From Robiginitomaculum sp. (GTDB lineage Bacteria > Pseudomonadota > Alphaproteobacteria > Caulobacterales > Maricaulaceae), in NCBI GenBank assembly GCA_021776635.1, contig JAJFFN010000021.1, positions 186,001 to 250,000 on the forward strand: 64,000 nt of DNA. The letters run 5' to 3'. The notes beneath the pieces are model-generated. The model searched no databases. It saw only the letters and a program-made list of their open reading frames with translations, and had not been told where the DNA came from. Shown here in pieces: positions 18,118 through 26,394 of this stretch (within the stretch, counting starts at the first letter, position 1; each line of letters opens with the position of its first letter). The position numbers were made by a program, and so were the translations under genes.

Positions 18118-19037
18118 GATTTTTCCTCTTGGTGAACTAGGGTGACAAAAGCCTCATGCAAGCTCGGACTTTCTGGTTCAAACCGAACTAATTCTAATTT
18201 CCCTTTGAGGCTATCTGCCAATACATGGCGGGCCTCTTTATCAGGTTTAAGAACAATATTATAAGTAGCGCCGCTTCGCACCAATTCTTGCGTGAGTGGT
18301 TTTAATATGGTTTCGGCATTGGCGCTCGGGGTCTCTATTTCTAAGCGGCGCGGCGCATGAGAGAGCGCTTGTTTTAACCCACCGTCAAATATTTTTTGCC
18401 CGTTTGAAAGTAGAATAATTTTATCACATAATCGTTCAGCATGTTCCATAACATGGGTCGAGAAAATAATTGTCCGTCCACGTTCGGCAATTTCGCGAAC
18501 CATATCTTCTAGAAGTTTTTGGTTTACAGGATCCAATCCTGAAAAAGGCTCATCAAGGATTAAAAATTCTGGATCATGCGCAATAGCAGCAATTAATTGC
18601 ACTTTTTGCGCCATGCCTTTGGACAGGGTTTTTATTTTTTTGCGTGCGACATCACCAAGACCGTAACGATTTAACATTTCATCGGCACGTATAAGTGCGT
18701 CTTTGCGTTTCATACCGTTAAGACAGGCAATATGCGCAATACCGTCCCGTGCTAAAATTTTACGGTAAAGCCCGCGCTCTTCCGGTAAAAAACCCACACG
18801 ACCAAAGGCGTTTGGACCTGGGGAACCGCCAAAAAGCTTAATGTTACCACTATCAGGTGCAATCAAACCGAGAGACATGCGCAAAGTCGTCGTTTTCCCT
18901 GCGCCATTTGGGCCTAAAAAACCAACGATTTCACCTTTGTCGACTTGAAAACTGACATCACGAACGGCAAATTTTCCTGCAAAAGATTTGCTGATATTCT
19001 TGACGTCTAATATAGGCGTGGAAAATTTTTCTACCAT
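18114..19037 (-). CDS. ABC exporter ATPase (NatA-like)
   Basis: 307 residues from ATG 19037; a possible upstream TTG would add 20 residues without family support. Walker A GPNGAGKTT, signature LSKGMAQKVQL, Walker B FLILDEPFSGLDP and H-loop FSTHVM are intact; the C-terminal about 75 residues are the DUF4162-like extension common in ATPases paired with ABC-2 permeases. Works with the permease encoded immediately downstream (4-bp overlap). Substrate unknown. Confidence 0.9.
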   Translation of the reverse strand: MVEKFSTPILDVKNISKSFAGKFAVRDVSFQVDKGEIVGFLGPNGAGKTTTLRMSLGLIAPDSGNIKLFGGSPGPNAFGRVGFLPEERGLYRKILARDGIAHIACLNGMKRKDALIRADEMLNRYGLGDVARKKIKTLSKGMAQKVQLIAAIAHDPEFLILDEPFSGLDPVNQKLLEDMVREIAERGRTIIFSTHVMEHAERLCDKIILLSNGQKIFDGGLKQALSHAPRRLEIETPSANAETILKPLTQELVRSGATYNIVLKPDKEARHVLADSLKGKLELVRFEPESPSLHEAFVTLVHQEEKS

Positions 19038-19121
19038 AGTTTTGAACCTGAGAGTTTTTACACTTTTAATGGTGGCACTGTTTGGTATGCCTTGCAAATA
19101 TTCGTTAAATTTTAGTTGTAT

Positions 19122-20021
19122 TTAAGTGGCGAAAAATTGTCCTGCTAATGTCATAGGGCCGACACAAGTTGCCCGCCCCGTTTCGCATAAATGGATTAGA
19201 TGGGATACAACACTCATAGCGGCAGCAGGATAAAGTCGTTTGTCGATATCAGTGTATATATGGGTGACCATATCTATGACAATTTCGTGCCCAATGCGCA
19301 GCGCAGCAATGACTTGTTCTTCGCGGTCTAAGCGGTGGTCTATATAGGCTTGAATAAACGGCGAAACATCGGTGATGGCCGGGCCGTGGGTAGGCCGGAT
19401 AATATCATAATTCTGGTCTTTTACTTTATTTAGAGACGTTAAATAATCACCCATATGTCCGCCTGGCGGAATAACGACAGATGTCGCCCATCCCATAATG
19501 TGGTCGCCGGAAAACAAAGTGTTTTCTTCCCCTAAGGCAAAACACAAATGATTGGATGTATGCCCAGGTGTATGAACAGTTTTTAAGCTCCAATTTGACC
19601 CAAAAAATTCATCTTCGTCATCGATTGATATATCTGGAGCAAAACCCGGATCATCCCCGGCGTCCATTTGAACACCTGAGCCATCCACTGCCCCTTTAAC
19701 AGGTGGCTTTCCATAAACTTTGCAACCATACTTTGTTGCTAACGGCTTAGCCATGGGGGAATGATCCGCATGATGATGGGTTAAAAAAATATGCGTTAAG
19801 GTCTTATTTTCCAGGGCGATATCAAGTGCTTTTGTGTGCGCAGGCGTAATCGGGCCAGGATCAATAATGGCGACATCTCGTGTACCGATAATAAAGACAC
19901 CTGTTCCCGTAAATGTAAATGGGCCAGGATTGTCAGCTGTAATACGGTTAACAAGACGGCTTTGAGGTTCGGCTATACCATAGGCAAAATCATGCGTTCT
20001 TATGAACGGAATATCAGTCAT
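19122..20021 (-). CDS. MBL-fold metallo-hydrolase (LACTB2-like)
   Basis: 299 residues. The metal motif HxHxDH is at 82-87 (THHHADHS), followed by HTPGHTSNHLCF, SGDHIMGW and the late PTHGP; a C-terminal winged-helix-like region follows. This is the LACTB2/glyoxalase II-like branch whose characterised members are single-strand RNA endonucleases, though many are annotated only as hydrolases. Its start overlaps the end of the upstream ATP-grasp-like gene by 8 bp, so the two are co-transcribed. No secretion signal. Confidence 0.85.
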   Translation of the reverse strand: MTDIPFIRTHDFAYGIAEPQSRLVNRITADNPGPFTFTGTGVFIIGTRDVAIIDPGPITPAHTKALDIALENKTLTHIFLTHHHADHSPMAKPLATKYGCKVYGKPPVKGAVDGSGVQMDAGDDPGFAPDISIDDEDEFFGSNWSLKTVHTPGHTSNHLCFALGEENTLFSGDHIMGWATSVVIPPGGHMGDYLTSLNKVKDQNYDIIRPTHGPAITDVSPFIQAYIDHRLDREEQVIAALRIGHEIVIDMVTHIYTDIDKRLYPAAAMSVVSHLIHLCETGRATCVGPMTLAGQFFAT

Positions 20022-20946
20022 TTATCAATTTCAGCAATTGTTTCGTTAAAATTGCGACGGATTTTGATTTGTCTTTTAACGACAGTGCAATCGGCGGGCC
20101 CATATCCGTTTTGTTGACGTCTACCACGTAAATTTTACCGTCCCGTTTATCACGCAATACATCCATGCCGCCCCAATCTAGCTGCATGGCTTTGGCAAAT
20201 TCCTTCAGTTTACTCCGTTCTTGTTTGGTCAATAAATCTTCTGGATTACATAATTTCACACTTGAATTGAGGTTAGCAAATCGGTTTTTCAAAGGTCGCC
20301 GTTTTACAAAAATCACATTAATTTCCCCGCCAATTATAGGGCAGCGCATGTCTTCTGCCCATCTACCGTCTACGATATTGTCTATGAGTTTTTGGTATAC
20401 CATATCTTGATTTACACTTTGCTCTTTTGGTAAAGGCGCCACGGCTTGATAGCCGTCGTGAGCTCCATTTTTTTCTGATTTAACAGCAATAGGGCCTTTG
20501 TATTTCTGAGGGTCAATTGTGAGGTTATAACCAAAAATCTGCTCAAATGTACGCGCCACCTTAGATTTTGATATATCGTAACAACCAAAATTAAAGGCCT
20601 TACCCGTTAATTCTATAGGGACTAGGGGGGGAGAAACAACCGTTTGATCTTCAAAATAAAAGACCGCGTCGGCTTTTGAAAAATCTTTTGTTTGCAGCAT
20701 ACATGCGCGGTAAGCGAGTACGGGTAATAAATACCACGGCCTTGGCACGACAGGGGTATAGGAAATTTTTATACGCTTTTGTGGGGAAAACAAATATTTT
20801 AACCGGTGCAGTTTTTCATAAAAATAAAACGGTGTCCATGCCAGTGCTTCTTTAATTATATTCCTATTAATTGGGAGTTCTGCACCCGTTGCTTTGACAA
20901 TTATTTTTCTGTCTTTTATTTCAAAATCTTTGAACCAAGACGGCAT
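20014..20946 (-). CDS. ATP-grasp-like protein of unknown function
   Basis: 310 residues, no signal peptide or membrane helix. The C-terminal half has an ATP-grasp-like ending, QLDWGGMDVLRDKRDGK followed by IYVVDVNKTDMGPP, where the Asp/Asn pair would bind metal-ATP, and an earlier IAVKSEKNGAHDGY segment that could be the nucleotide-binding lysine strand. The N-terminal part is rich in Trp/Tyr/Phe. Similar proteins are often named only as hypothetical or ATP-grasp. It leads a two-gene unit with the MBL hydrolase. What it ligates is unknown. Confidence 0.6.
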   Translation of the reverse strand: MPSWFKDFEIKDRKIIVKATGAELPINRNIIKEALAWTPFYFYEKLHRLKYLFSPQKRIKISYTPVVPRPWYLLPVLAYRACMLQTKDFSKADAVFYFEDQTVVSPPLVPIELTGKAFNFGCYDISKSKVARTFEQIFGYNLTIDPQKYKGPIAVKSEKNGAHDGYQAVAPLPKEQSVNQDMVYQKLIDNIVDGRWAEDMRCPIIGGEINVIFVKRRPLKNRFANLNSSVKLCNPEDLLTKQERSKLKEFAKAMQLDWGGMDVLRDKRDGKIYVVDVNKTDMGPPIALSLKDKSKSVAILTKQLLKLIND

Positions 20947-21057
20947 AAATACTCCAACTTATTTGCTAAACTCAAACACAGCTAAAGCCGCAATGCAATC
21001 ACAATAATCTCTATATTTGAAAAATAATTTTGAACTATAGATTAAATTCGTCTAGTT

Positions 21058-21106
21058 AAAAAAAAGTGCGGCGTCCTGCTTTGGGGGAGGGAATGCAGGA
21101 CGCCGC
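21058..21106 (-). terminator. Intrinsic terminator of hsp20
   Basis: A perfect 12-bp inverted repeat (GCGGCGTCCTGC at 21068-21079 with its complement at 21095-21106) encloses a 15-nt loop. Read on the minus strand, the stem is followed by AC and eight T residues (21065-21058). This is a textbook Rho-independent terminator for the heat-shock gene that ends about 85 bp earlier, and it separates that gene from the ATP-grasp/MBL pair. Confidence 0.92.
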
Positions 21107-21192
21107 GTCTAAAGCGGAAGCGGGAGCTTATTTCCAGTCCGAGGGGGTCAGAAGGAAAACTGGCAATCCCATATCAACGCCATAGATTATAT

Positions 21193-21678
21193 TTAAGCAG
21201 TCTTACGCTTACCGGAAGATTTCCGAGAGGTTAAAGTTTTGTCAGGTTTGCCGCCTATGGAAATAGTTTTTGGTTTCATGGCTTCAGGAAGCTCGCGGCG
21301 CAAATCAATCCGAAGCATGCCGTTAACAAGATCGGCACCTGTAACGCTGACATGATCTGCGAGCTGGAACCGCCTCTCAAAGCCGCGTTCGGCAATACCG
21401 CGGTGCAAATAACCTGCCTCTGCTTGCGTTAAATTTTCATTTGCGCCTTTAGAGCCGATTATAGTTAAAACGTTTTCGTGTGTTTCGATCGTGATGTCCT
21501 TATCGCTGAAGCCAGCAACGGCGAGTTCGATCAAATATTCATCTTCGTTTATTTGGGCAATATTATAAGGGGGGTAGCTGCCCGTACCGTTTAATTTGGC
21601 GGCATTATCAATAAGACTTGCCATACGGTCAAATCCGATAAATGAGCGACTGAGGGGGGTGAAATCATAATTTAGCAT
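21193..21678 (-). CDS. Small heat-shock protein (Hsp20/IbpA family)
   Basis: ATP-independent holdase chaperone. 161 residues from ATG 21678, selected because AGGA lies 6 nt upstream and MLNYDFTPLSRSFIGFDRM is the standard IbpA-type N-terminus; a longer reading to 21768 would use untranslated leader. The alpha-crystallin domain spans about 35-130 (YPPYNIAQINEDEYLIELAVAG, then LHRGIAERGFERRF), and the tail is Lys/Arg/Ser-rich. Its leader carries a sigma32-like promoter and a ROSE-like hairpin, and it ends before a strong terminator, so it is a single-gene heat-shock unit. Confidence 0.95.
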   Translation of the reverse strand: MLNYDFTPLSRSFIGFDRMASLIDNAAKLNGTGSYPPYNIAQINEDEYLIELAVAGFSDKDITIETHENVLTIIGSKGANENLTQAEAGYLHRGIAERGFERRFQLADHVSVTGADLVNGMLRIDLRRELPEAMKPKTISIGGKPDKTLTSRKSSGKRKTA

Positions 21679-21681
21679 AAT

Positions 21682-21736
21682 ACATCCTTTCAAAGCGATG
21701 TGTTGTTTGGATGAAACCCGAAACCGGCATTTCATC
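21682..21736 (-). promoter_or_regulatory. ROSE-type RNA thermometer in the hsp20 leader
   Basis: Two hairpins lie in the leader. The 3' one (21682-21701) pairs ACATC with GATGT and CTT with AAG around a bulged G, giving the UYGCU/AGGA pairing that defines ROSE elements and burying the AGGA ribosome site 6 nt from the start. The 5' one (21710-21736) pairs GATGAAA with TTTCATC plus an inner CCG/CGG. Heating would open the 3' hairpin and allow translation. Structure was read by eye. Confidence 0.78.
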
Positions 21737-21773
21737 TGTTTGTGTAGAGGTAAATTCGTTTTCCTCATAAAAA

Positions 21774-21801
21774 ATATAGGAAAGCGTATTGGCTTTTCAA
21801 G
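21774..21801 (-). promoter_or_regulatory. Sigma32 (RpoH) type promoter of hsp20
   Basis: Minus strand CTTG (21801-21798), a 17-nt spacer, then CCTATAT (21780-21774). This fits the alphaproteobacterial heat-shock promoter pattern CTTG-N17/18-CYTATNT. Transcription would begin near 21767, leaving an 85-90 nt leader that contains the ROSE hairpins. Confidence 0.75.
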
Positions 21802-21921
21802 GCGGCGCGGTTACGATTTGATAGGGCTTACAAATTATTGCGTATGTTTTCCTTGCCAAATTAAGTGAAATGCGTAATTTTCAGTCTAAAGCACACTATG
21901 GTTTTTAACAGTGAGGGAAAA

Positions 21922-22797
21922 ATGAAAATTTCACATAAATTATTACTACTTGTTTCCAGTACGGCGCTTTTGTTGGGGGCTTGCGGGAAAAAAGCAGAAA
22001 TAGAAGAAAAGCCTTCTGATGTTGTCGTTGCGCAAGAACTTCCAAAAATTTCGCCAATGCAAGCCGCACTTACAGGTGAGTGGCGGACAGAAGCAGCAAA
22101 ACGAGATCAATTTCGCCACCCAGAACAAACTTTGGCGTTTTTTGATCTTGGCACGAACCAAAGCGTTTTGGAAATATACCCCGGTGGCGGTTGGTATACC
22201 GATATATTGGCGCCGTATATTAAGTTGGCTGGGGGAAAATACACGGCAGCTGTATTTGAAGAGTCCATGGGCGATCGATTTATAAAGGCCAACACACGGT
22301 TTTTAGAGAAATATGCGGATTCTGAAGTTTTTGGAGACATCAACTCTGTTCAGTTTGGCTCTACTTCAAGTTCTATTGGTGACAATGAATATGATTTAAT
22401 TTTATCATTTCGCAATGTCCATAGCTGGATGGGCCGCGCCTATGAAGACAAAGCCTTTGCAGATTTTTATGCGGCACTAAAGCCTGGCGGAATACTGGGT
22501 ATCGTCGAGCACCGTTTACCAGAATCAGCAGAGCAAAACCCAAAAGCGCCAACAGGATATGTTCAGGTAAGTTATACGAAAGACCTGGCCAAGAAGGCCG
22601 GGTTTGAGTTTGTAGAAGCAAGCGAAATAAATGCTAACCCAAAAGATACTGCAGATCATCCCTTTGGTGTTTGGACTTTGCCACCTGTAAGCCGTAAGCT
22701 TAAAGAAGGCGAAGAGGTAGAAGGGTTTGTTGCAGAAAAATATTTGGAAATAGGCGAATCCGATCGATATACCCTAAAATTCCGTAAGCCAGAATAG
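21922..22797 (+). CDS. Lipoprotein with SAM-methyltransferase-like domain
   Basis: 291 residues from ATG 21922 (GAGGG 6-7 nt upstream). The N-terminus MKISHKLLLLVSSTALLLGAC is a lipoprotein signal with lipobox LGAC. The rest is a class I methyltransferase-like Rossmann domain: SVLEIYPGGGWYTDILAPY as motif I (usually E/DxGxGxG), YDLILSFRNVHSW as motif IV, and LKPGGILGIVEHRLP as the post-motif strand. Such predicted periplasmic methyltransferase-like lipoproteins are widespread in alphaproteobacteria, but SAM is not known in the periplasm, so catalysis is doubtful. Function unknown. Confidence 0.75.
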   Translation: MKISHKLLLLVSSTALLLGACGKKAEIEEKPSDVVVAQELPKISPMQAALTGEWRTEAAKRDQFRHPEQTLAFFDLGTNQSVLEIYPGGGWYTDILAPYIKLAGGKYTAAVFEESMGDRFIKANTRFLEKYADSEVFGDINSVQFGSTSSSIGDNEYDLILSFRNVHSWMGRAYEDKAFADFYAALKPGGILGIVEHRLPESAEQNPKAPTGYVQVSYTKDLAKKAGFEFVEASEINANPKDTADHPFGVWTLPPVSRKLKEGEEVEGFVAEKYLEIGESDRYTLKFRKPE

Positions 22798-22892
22798 AGC
22801 CATTAGGACTAGCTTTTTGTCGCATGCTCATTGTATAAGGCTCATAGGCAACTAAATGCATATCATTTATAAAACATAATTGGAGATAACCC

Positions 22893-23186
22893 ATGACGAA
22901 CGAAGACATTATCGCAAAAATGAAAGAAGCTATCGGAAACACTGGAGGCCTTGATAAATCTGTGAAATTTGATTTCGGTGATGATGGTGTCATTCATGCT
23001 TCTGGTTTGGATGTCACGGGCGAAGATAATGATGCTGATTGTACCATTAGTGTGACGAAGGATGATTTTATTGCATTGGCTTCAGGAAATCTGGATCCAA
23101 TGATGGCATTTATGTCTGGCAAATTAAAAGTAGCTGGTGACATGTCCGTGGCTATGGGTTTGCAAAAAATATTCAGTTCTATGTAA
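22893..23186 (+). CDS. SCP2 sterol/lipid-carrier domain protein
   Basis: 97 residues, one complete SCP2 domain: VKFDFGDDGVIH at the start of the sheet, DADCTISVTKDDFIALASG in the middle, and the family motif FMSGKLKVAGDMSVAMGLQ at the end. SCP2 domains bind fatty acyl or isoprenoid lipids in a hydrophobic tunnel. TGGAGATAA precedes the ATG by 6-7 nt. Its position between the lipoprotein and an esterase-type hydrolase suggests lipid handling, but no direct link is visible. Confidence 0.9.
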   Translation: MTNEDIIAKMKEAIGNTGGLDKSVKFDFGDDGVIHASGLDVTGEDNDADCTISVTKDDFIALASGNLDPMMAFMSGKLKVAGDMSVAMGLQKIFSSM

Positions 23187-23222
23187 AGACCCCAAGAGGA
23201 CAGTTAGTTAGGGTAGGGGTAA

Positions 23223-24170
23223 ATGGATACAGAAATCACACCGGGCGAAGTTGTTCGTCTAGAAGGGTTAGATTTACCCCATGGTGCTCGGTTTCATTAT
23301 GTCACAAACGGAGATGTTAAGCTCCGTGTGATGCTAGCAGAACCAAAACGTGAGCATCCAAGAGGCAGCATCATATTTCAACCGGGCCGTTCAGAGTTTA
23401 TAGAGAAATTCTTTGAAACCATTGATGCATTAACGGACCGTGGTTTTATCGTTCTCATTTTAGATCCGCGCGGGCAAGGACTATCCTCACGGTTACTTGA
23501 AGACCCCCTCAAAGGTTGGGTTGCTTCGTTTGACGATTATTGTGATGACTTAGCATTTGTTACGGATGTTTTCAAAAATGATTTGCCGCGTCCGCATATT
23601 GTGATGGGGCATTCCATGGGGGGAACAATCGGCTTGCAAACCGTTTTAAGTGGCCGCTTAAACCCTGTAGCGGCGGTCTTCACAGCTCCAATGCTGGAAT
23701 TGCAAGACATGAGTACGCCGTTTATGTCCGAAATTATCCGTTTTTTATCATGGGCTGGCCTTAAATTTAATCATTTACCGTTTCAAGCAACCCGCAACGG
23801 CAAACCACCCGCTTTTCGCGATAACAAATTAACCAATGATCCAAATCGCTATCAGCTTTGGGCGACGTATTTTGAAAATCACAAACGACTACGCCTAGGT
23901 CCGCCAACATTTGGCTGGATTGCCGCCGCCATGAAATCTATGAAATTTGTAAGAGATAATGCCAAACATTTAAAGATACCTGCTTTGATAACGGCCTGTG
24001 GGGCCGATGCTATTGTTACGCCATCGTCCATTGAAAATTTTGCAGCAAAAGCAGATGCCAAATTTATCAATTTTCCAGGGTGTAAGCATGAAATCTTTTT
24101 AGAGGAAGACGAACCGCGCGGCCAATTTTGGGCAGCTTTTGATGGATTTTTAGAAGAAAATGCTCTGTAA
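23223..24170 (+). CDS. Alpha/beta hydrolase (lysophospholipase-like)
   Basis: 315 residues, no signal peptide. The nucleophile elbow GHSMGG puts catalytic Ser at about 131; a late ACGADAIVTP (Asp) and GCKHEIFLE (His) complete the triad. The oxyanion region FQPGRSEFIEKF and LDPRGQGLSS is that of PldB-like monoacylglycerol/lysophospholipase enzymes. Starts 36 nt after the SCP2 gene and is probably co-transcribed. The 3' end faces the 11-gene operon with a 1-nt gap. Confidence 0.88.
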   Translation: MDTEITPGEVVRLEGLDLPHGARFHYVTNGDVKLRVMLAEPKREHPRGSIIFQPGRSEFIEKFFETIDALTDRGFIVLILDPRGQGLSSRLLEDPLKGWVASFDDYCDDLAFVTDVFKNDLPRPHIVMGHSMGGTIGLQTVLSGRLNPVAAVFTAPMLELQDMSTPFMSEIIRFLSWAGLKFNHLPFQATRNGKPPAFRDNKLTNDPNRYQLWATYFENHKRLRLGPPTFGWIAAAMKSMKFVRDNAKHLKIPALITACGADAIVTPSSIENFAAKADAKFINFPGCKHEIFLEEDEPRGQFWAAFDGFLEENAL

Positions 24171-24171
24171 T

Positions 24172-24888
24172 TTATCCATATTGAAGTTCTACTAATTCGT
24201 AATGAGTTTGCATATACCCTGCTACGCCAGCCCGTAAAAACAGATACCTTTCATCAGCCGTGCACCAAAGATTATAAGGCGGATGTTCTTCGGGCAGGTT
24301 ACCGGCAGTATCAACCAATTGAAAATGTCGGGCTTTAAATGTGCCAGCGACTACGGTTATTTCTTCCTCGCCGACATAGCGAATACCGAAGCCGGTTTGG
24401 AAAATCTCAGGCCCAGTTGCACCCCTGTGATCAGGAGACGAAAGCATCAAATTATCAAAAAATTGTTTGCCTGGGCCCTTGGATAAATCATACAGTTTCA
24501 TCAATAAAGCATCACCGATAATCGGATGGGCTTGGAACCATTTCACCGGTGCAGGGATTTTGATGTTCTGCGAAATGCGGCCTTTGCTGTCATTGTGGCT
24601 TTCGCAAATAACGTGATCTTGGGAAAATTGAAACCAACCAGACCCTTCATATATATCACCAACCGAAATACGAACGGAGCAATCTATAGGGCGCGATTTC
24701 TTGTCCATGGCCAGAACCACATCACGCACAACATTTGGGGCATCCTCTATTTCGCAGTGAGCATGCATGACGATATTTTCGTCGGCCTGTGTGGTCAAAG
24801 TGAACCATTCTCGGCCTCGTTCTTGGTCCATACGTTCGGGCTTTTTACTGGTATAAAGAATTTTACCCATGATGGTCTTATGGCGCAT
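24172..24888 (-). CDS. Hypothetical protein (DUF3108-like pattern)
   Basis: 238 residues; not confidently recognised. ATG 24888 has AGGA 7 nt upstream and overlaps the amidase stop by 11 bp, so it is the eleventh and last gene of the operon. Mostly beta-strand-like, no signal peptide. The C-terminal third, with EEITVVAGTFKARHFQL and later YNLWCTADERYLFLR, resembles the DUF3108 style of alternating strands. Context suggests an accessory role in the operon's pathway; nothing points to a catalytic residue. Confidence 0.55.
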   Translation of the reverse strand: MRHKTIMGKILYTSKKPERMDQERGREWFTLTTQADENIVMHAHCEIEDAPNVVRDVVLAMDKKSRPIDCSVRISVGDIYEGSGWFQFSQDHVICESHNDSKGRISQNIKIPAPVKWFQAHPIIGDALLMKLYDLSKGPGKQFFDNLMLSSPDHRGATGPEIFQTGFGIRYVGEEEITVVAGTFKARHFQLVDTAGNLPEEHPPYNLWCTADERYLFLRAGVAGYMQTHYELVELQYG

Positions 24889-25486
24889 GATTAAGTCCTT
24901 TGATGTGGTCTGTTATATATTGAACGCGTACGACGTCAGCATATTTCGCGTGAAGGTCAAAGAGGTTTGCTTTATGCGCATCCATATTCCGGTCCCCTAC
25001 GGCTTCACGGGCAATAAAAACTTTATAATTGTGTTGCAAGCCGTCCAATGTCGTAGCCCGCACGCAACCCGATGTGGTTAGGCCGGTTACAACAAGGCTA
25101 TCCGCTTTTACAGATTGTAATTTTTCCGCCAATTCGGTTTTAAAAAACCCGCTGGCCCAGTGTTTTTCAATGATGTATTCGTTTTTTCGCCGTGAAAGGG
25201 CGGGGTTAATTTTCACCCACTCACTACCTGGTATTAGTACATTGAGAGCGGGTAAGCGGTCTCTGAATACCCGTGCTTGCGCAGTTTTGTTATATACGAC
25301 TTTCGTAAAAAATACGGGTAGGTTGTTTTCGCGAAAAACGTTTAGTAATGCCAAATTGGCCTGTAAGATGTCTGGATAACTTCCTCCAAGAGGGCTTTTG
25401 GGATCCGTAAACCCATTGATCATATCGACAATAATCAATGCGGGACGATTTCCTAGGGTTTGTGAATGACGTGCTAGGTCGGTCAT
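24878..25486 (-). CDS. Isochorismatase-family amidohydrolase (B copy)
   Basis: 202 residues. The Asp-Lys-Cys triad is in place: LIIVDMINGF (Asp about 21), IEKHWASGF (Lys near 109) and TTSGCVRAT with nucleophile Cys near 144. The TSGCVRAT form is that of N-carbamoylsarcosine amidase and related C-N hydrolases rather than true isochorismatase or nicotinamidase. A second copy begins the same operon at 33639, so two different amides, or two steps, may be handled. Start overlaps the VOC stop by ATGA. Confidence 0.88.
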   Translation of the reverse strand: MTDLARHSQTLGNRPALIIVDMINGFTDPKSPLGGSYPDILQANLALLNVFRENNLPVFFTKVVYNKTAQARVFRDRLPALNVLIPGSEWVKINPALSRRKNEYIIEKHWASGFFKTELAEKLQSVKADSLVVTGLTTSGCVRATTLDGLQHNYKVFIAREAVGDRNMDAHKANLFDLHAKYADVVRVQYITDHIKGLNHAP

Positions 25487-26346
25487 ACTAAGTTCAGCAC
25501 CAATTCTATTATTTCCCCGTTTATACCGCGCTTGATCATAGAGCGTTTGCTCTTAGTTGGGCAAGTCTTTGTCGTATTGCCAGCTGGCAAATTTTCAATA
25601 GCAAATGTCACCATTAATATGCCTTGGGCAAGCTGCTCACTTTGTTTTTGTGCCTGTTCGATTTCGTCGATTTCGATCAAGCTTTTATCCGCAAGCTGTA
25701 AGGTCGCAACCGGATGATTTCGTCCAAGTTCATAGCCGTAGGCTTGATTGATAACCGTGATTTTTGTGTTAAACTCCAGCCCCTTATTCGCCACTAGGTC
25801 TTCATAATATTTGAGCGTTTTTGATCTGTCATTTGTGCATAAGACTGGAATGAAAATGCCCTCTACTGCACATTTTGCTTGTGGCAGTTCAAACGGCGGC
25901 ACGTCGCCTTTTATTTGCGTCAAATATAGAATTTCGCCCGCAGGTCCCCGCACTTGCACGGCGCGGATTTGATTGCTCAACGACAAGTCGGCAACCGGAC
26001 GCAGAACCTCAAATGGGGAGTTATCCAAACCCTTGGCAATGGCGTCCACATTTTCGACGATTATTTCCAATGCCAACCAACCAGTGTGCTTTAACCTATC
26101 AATGGTTGCGCATTTGGTATATTCAACAATGCGTAAAAATGCAGCCCCTAGCGAATTAACCAATACCGCGTAAACACACCCCTCAAGCTGCGGCAGCCCC
26201 CAGAACCCTGCTTGGGCTTTGGATACTATTGCCGTTCTTTGAACGGTAACGTGTAGGTATTTTTCATAGGCTTCAACACACGCAGCCAAGTCCTTTGCAA
26301 GGAGAGTGCCGATAATAACCGGTCCCATTTTTGGTGGCGTGGCCAT
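25483..26346 (-). CDS. VOC-superfamily (glyoxalase/dioxygenase fold) protein
   Basis: 287 residues from ATG 26346 (a TTG seven codons earlier is less likely). Two VOC-like modules: VIIGTLLAKDLAACVEAYEKYL (12-33) starts the first and FIPVLCTNDRSKTLKYYEDLV (about 160-180) the second. Such two-module proteins include extradiol dioxygenases, glyoxalases and 4-hydroxyphenylpyruvate-type enzymes. The expected His/Glu metal ligands could not be assigned by eye, so it could also be a binding protein. Follows the cupin gene after 48 nt, the widest gap in the operon. Confidence 0.75.
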   Translation of the reverse strand: MATPPKMGPVIIGTLLAKDLAACVEAYEKYLHVTVQRTAIVSKAQAGFWGLPQLEGCVYAVLVNSLGAAFLRIVEYTKCATIDRLKHTGWLALEIIVENVDAIAKGLDNSPFEVLRPVADLSLSNQIRAVQVRGPAGEILYLTQIKGDVPPFELPQAKCAVEGIFIPVLCTNDRSKTLKYYEDLVANKGLEFNTKITVINQAYGYELGRNHPVATLQLADKSLIEIDEIEQAQKQSEQLAQGILMVTFAIENLPAGNTTKTCPTKSKRSMIKRGINGEIIELVLNLV

Positions 26347-26394
26347 GTCTTTTACCGATCTTCCCAAGTTTGACCGCTGCGCAGGCTGTTACAT

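Noticed and set aside
21107-21192. Fourteen-codon minus-strand frame (MGLPVFLL...) between hsp20 and its terminator
   Set aside because: No ribosome site, and too short to judge; probably untranslated 3' end.
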